NCBI GenBank assembly: GCA_030526355.1
Contig: JAUNDC010000017.1
Span: 1 to 62,776, forward strand
DNA: 62,776 bases
Reading direction: 5' to 3'
DNA from: Bacillota bacterium
GTDB lineage: Bacteria; Bacillota; Clostridia; Peptostreptococcales; Anaerovoracaceae
Shown: in pieces, positions 61,890 to 62,776 of the stretch
Numbering within the stretch: the first letter of the stretch is position 1
Layout: every line of letters starts with the position of its first letter
The notes under the pieces: generated by a model
Told to the model about the DNA's origin: nothing
Databases searched by the model: none
What the model saw: the letters and a program-made list of their open reading frames with translations, nothing else
Position numbers and translations under genes: made by a program

Positions 61890-62202
61890 TCACTGGCTGG
61901 CAGTAATCACCTTGTATATATCCTCACCAATACATATAACCTGGCTGCTGATCTGAAATGGAGCCGCTGCTTCTCCGTGATTGATACATATGTATGATGC
62001 TCTGCTGTTTGCTGCAGTCAGCTGCCAGAACGGATATTTGATGATTCTGGGGGGTATTGCTGCCCACACCTAGTTCAAGAAGCAGGATACGTCCGTTCCC
62101 GTACTCTTTCAGAAAGACTTCATATCTATCTGCATAACGAAATCTATACTGAATATGCCCTGCCGGAGTTGCTCTGAAGCTTCCTTCTCCATAATTGCTC
62201 AT
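61890..62202 (-). pseudogene. Frameshifted C-terminal remnant of a Sir2-family deacetylase
   Basis: The frame from ATG 62202 reads ILLLELGVGSNTP, the conserved C-terminal block of Sir2-type deacetylases. At a run of six C's (minus strand, near 62050) it leaves frame. In the next frame it continues IIKYPFWQLTAANSRASYIC then INHGEAAAPFQISSQVICIG, ending at TGA 61890. One base fewer in the C-run would restore it. Only about 100 of some 280 residues remain, so this is a remnant, although AAGGAGG precedes the ATG. The catalytic N-terminal part is absent. Confidence 0.75.
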
Positions 62203-62280
62203 ATATCATTCCTCCTTAAGTGCTTTTCTCTATCGTAAATGCAGTGGAATTAATGCTCCACTCTGCGATCTGCAACAAAA

Positions 62281-62306
62281 AAAGAACTTCGCACATGAAG
62301 TTCTTT
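62281..62306 (-). terminator. Terminator hairpin for leftward transcription
   Basis: AAAGAACTTC (62281-62290) and GAAGTTCTTT (62297-62306) are perfect arms around GCACAT. On the minus strand the stem is followed by a T-run, as in an intrinsic terminator. No gene on that strand ends here, so it may belong to one disrupted by the mobile element to the right. The rest of 61794-62478 shows no other gene I can support. Confidence 0.65.
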
Positions 62307-62405
62307 AATTTATGAATATTATTATATACTACTTGTCCCAAAACAAAGGATAAAGCGAGCAACTTATTCCATTTGCTACTGTACCGATGTAAATGATAAA
62401 ATAAG

Positions 62406-62440
62406 AATGTACAATTAATGGAATATAAAAATGTACAATT
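62406..62440 (+). repeat. Direct repeats at the left end of an IS21-type element
   Basis: AATGTACAATT occurs at 62406-62416 and again at 62430-62440, 24 bases apart, directly upstream of a transposase start. IS21-type elements carry such multiple transposase-binding repeats inside their ends. The exact outer end cannot be fixed without the other end. Confidence 0.5.
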
Positions 62441-62478
62441 CAAATCTTTATGCTATCGTATTCATGGAGGTACAATCT

Positions 62479-62776
62479 ATGAACGAAGCATTAAAGATAC
62501 AGCTCAAGATTCTTAAATTGAGTAGCATAAAACCAAATTACTCAGAACTGGCTCGAATGTATGGTTTGGATCGCAGGACTGTTAAAAAGTATTATGACGG
62601 ATATGATGGTAAACCTGCCCACAGAGAAAAGCCTAGCAAACTTGATAAGCATTATGAATTGATTAAGAAAAAGCTTTCCATCAGAGGTGTCAACGTTAGA
62701 GCCGTTTATGAGTTCATTCTTTCTGTGGTCCTCTGTCAAGAAAAAGTACAAGTTAAGAATGACTTTTTTCCCTCTT
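62479..62776 (+). CDS. istA: IS21-family transposase IstA, N-terminal part, runs off the window
   Basis: From ATG 62479 (GGAGG 9 bases before) an open frame continues to the window edge. It starts MNEALKIQLKILKLSSIKPN and has ELARMYGLDRRTVKKYYDGY, the N-terminal HTH of IS21 transposases, then YELIKKKLSIRGVNVRAVYE. After VYEFI, near 62713, the sequence no longer looks like IstA (LSVVLCQEKVQVKND), so the element may be interrupted or rearranged there. The catalytic core lies outside the window. Confidence 0.7.
   Translation, partial: MNEALKIQLKILKLSSIKPNYSELARMYGLDRRTVKKYYDGYDGKPAHREKPSKLDKHYELIKKKLSIRGVNVRAVYEFILSVVLCQEKVQVKNDFFPS

Noticed and set aside
62216..62443. Minus-strand frame of 75 aa right of the sirtuin remnant
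   Set aside because: No recognisable motif and no ribosome binding site; it spans a terminator hairpin and IS-end repeats.
62542..62751. Minus-strand frame of 69 aa at the window edge
   Set aside because: Antisense to the IstA frame, which has clear family motifs and a ribosome binding site.
1..62776. tRNA, rRNA or CRISPR arrays
   Set aside because: I saw no cloverleaf with a GTTCGANNC arm, no rRNA stretch and no regularly spaced repeats; a covariance search would be needed to exclude small RNAs.

Overview
The window reads as a chromosomal segment of a low-to-mid GC anaerobic Firmicute of class Clostridia. The signs are an uninterrupted ylxM-ffh-rpsP-khpA-rimM-trmD cluster running into sepF-divIVA-lspA-rluD, a glycine cleavage system with split P-protein (GcvPA/GcvPB), NiaR control of NAD synthesis, ECF-type BioY and QueT transporters, and sigma-54 activators next to amino-acid catabolic operons. 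No genus can be named from the sequence alone. I saw no rRNA, tRNA or CRISPR array.

Layout. 0.2-0.3 kb: a small zinc-ribbon ORF. 0.3-9 kb (minus): the housekeeping translation, secretion and division operon, from a strong promoter at about 9.0 kb. 9-11.3 kb (minus): acyl-ACP thioesterase, AlkD-like glycosylase and a CmpB-type membrane protein. 11.4-12.5 kb (plus): PPOX-fold flavoprotein and a ferredoxin-type protein. 12.7-14.2 kb (plus): a GPH-family symporter behind a -24/-12 (sigma-54) promoter. 14.3-24.3 kb (minus): the complete glycine cleavage operon, with tandem glycine riboswitch, gcvT-glyA fusion, a DUF1015 gene, gcvH, gcvPA, gcvPB, lplA and lpdA. 24.35-31.95 kb (minus): a second operon with divergent GcvPA/GcvPB paralogues, two SDR dehydrogenases, an AcoX-type NAD-kinase-like protein and its own sigma-54 activator, behind a sigma-54 promoter. 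32.9-39.3 kb (minus): a second sigma-54 unit with an Orn/Lys/Arg decarboxylase-fold enzyme, an activator, three phased activator-like sites, a sigma-54 promoter, an NhaC-type antiporter, a saccharopine-dehydrogenase-like protein and a membrane protein. 39.4-44.6 kb: DUF554, DUF6512 and the NAD block niaR/nadC/nadB against divergent nadA. 44.7-50 kb (minus): bioYBDA plus a B12-binding radical SAM protein. 50-55 kb (minus): a 7TM/HD-GYP sensor, a GH3-family protein and an ICMT-like membrane methyltransferase. 55-58 kb (minus): threonine aldolase and a chimeric lipoprotein. 58.2 kb (plus): queT under a preQ1-I riboswitch. 58.8-61.8 kb (minus): a cyclic-di-GMP protein with PAS, HD-GYP and GGDEF domains. 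61.9-62.8 kb: a frameshifted sirtuin remnant and the edge of an IS21-type element.

How it fits together. The most interesting part is 12.5-39 kb, where ordinary glycine catabolism (riboswitch-controlled) sits beside two sigma-54-controlled catabolic operons, each with its own enhancer-binding protein. The gcvP-like operon has no H-, T- or L-protein of its own and its two decarboxylase subunits have changed active-site loops. Its upstream region shares TTTATCA/TGATAAA half-sites with the palindrome upstream of the sigma-54 promoter of the GPH transporter. I infer, without proof, that transporter and operon form one regulon for an unidentified amino-acid-like substrate. This is my best candidate for an undescribed system.
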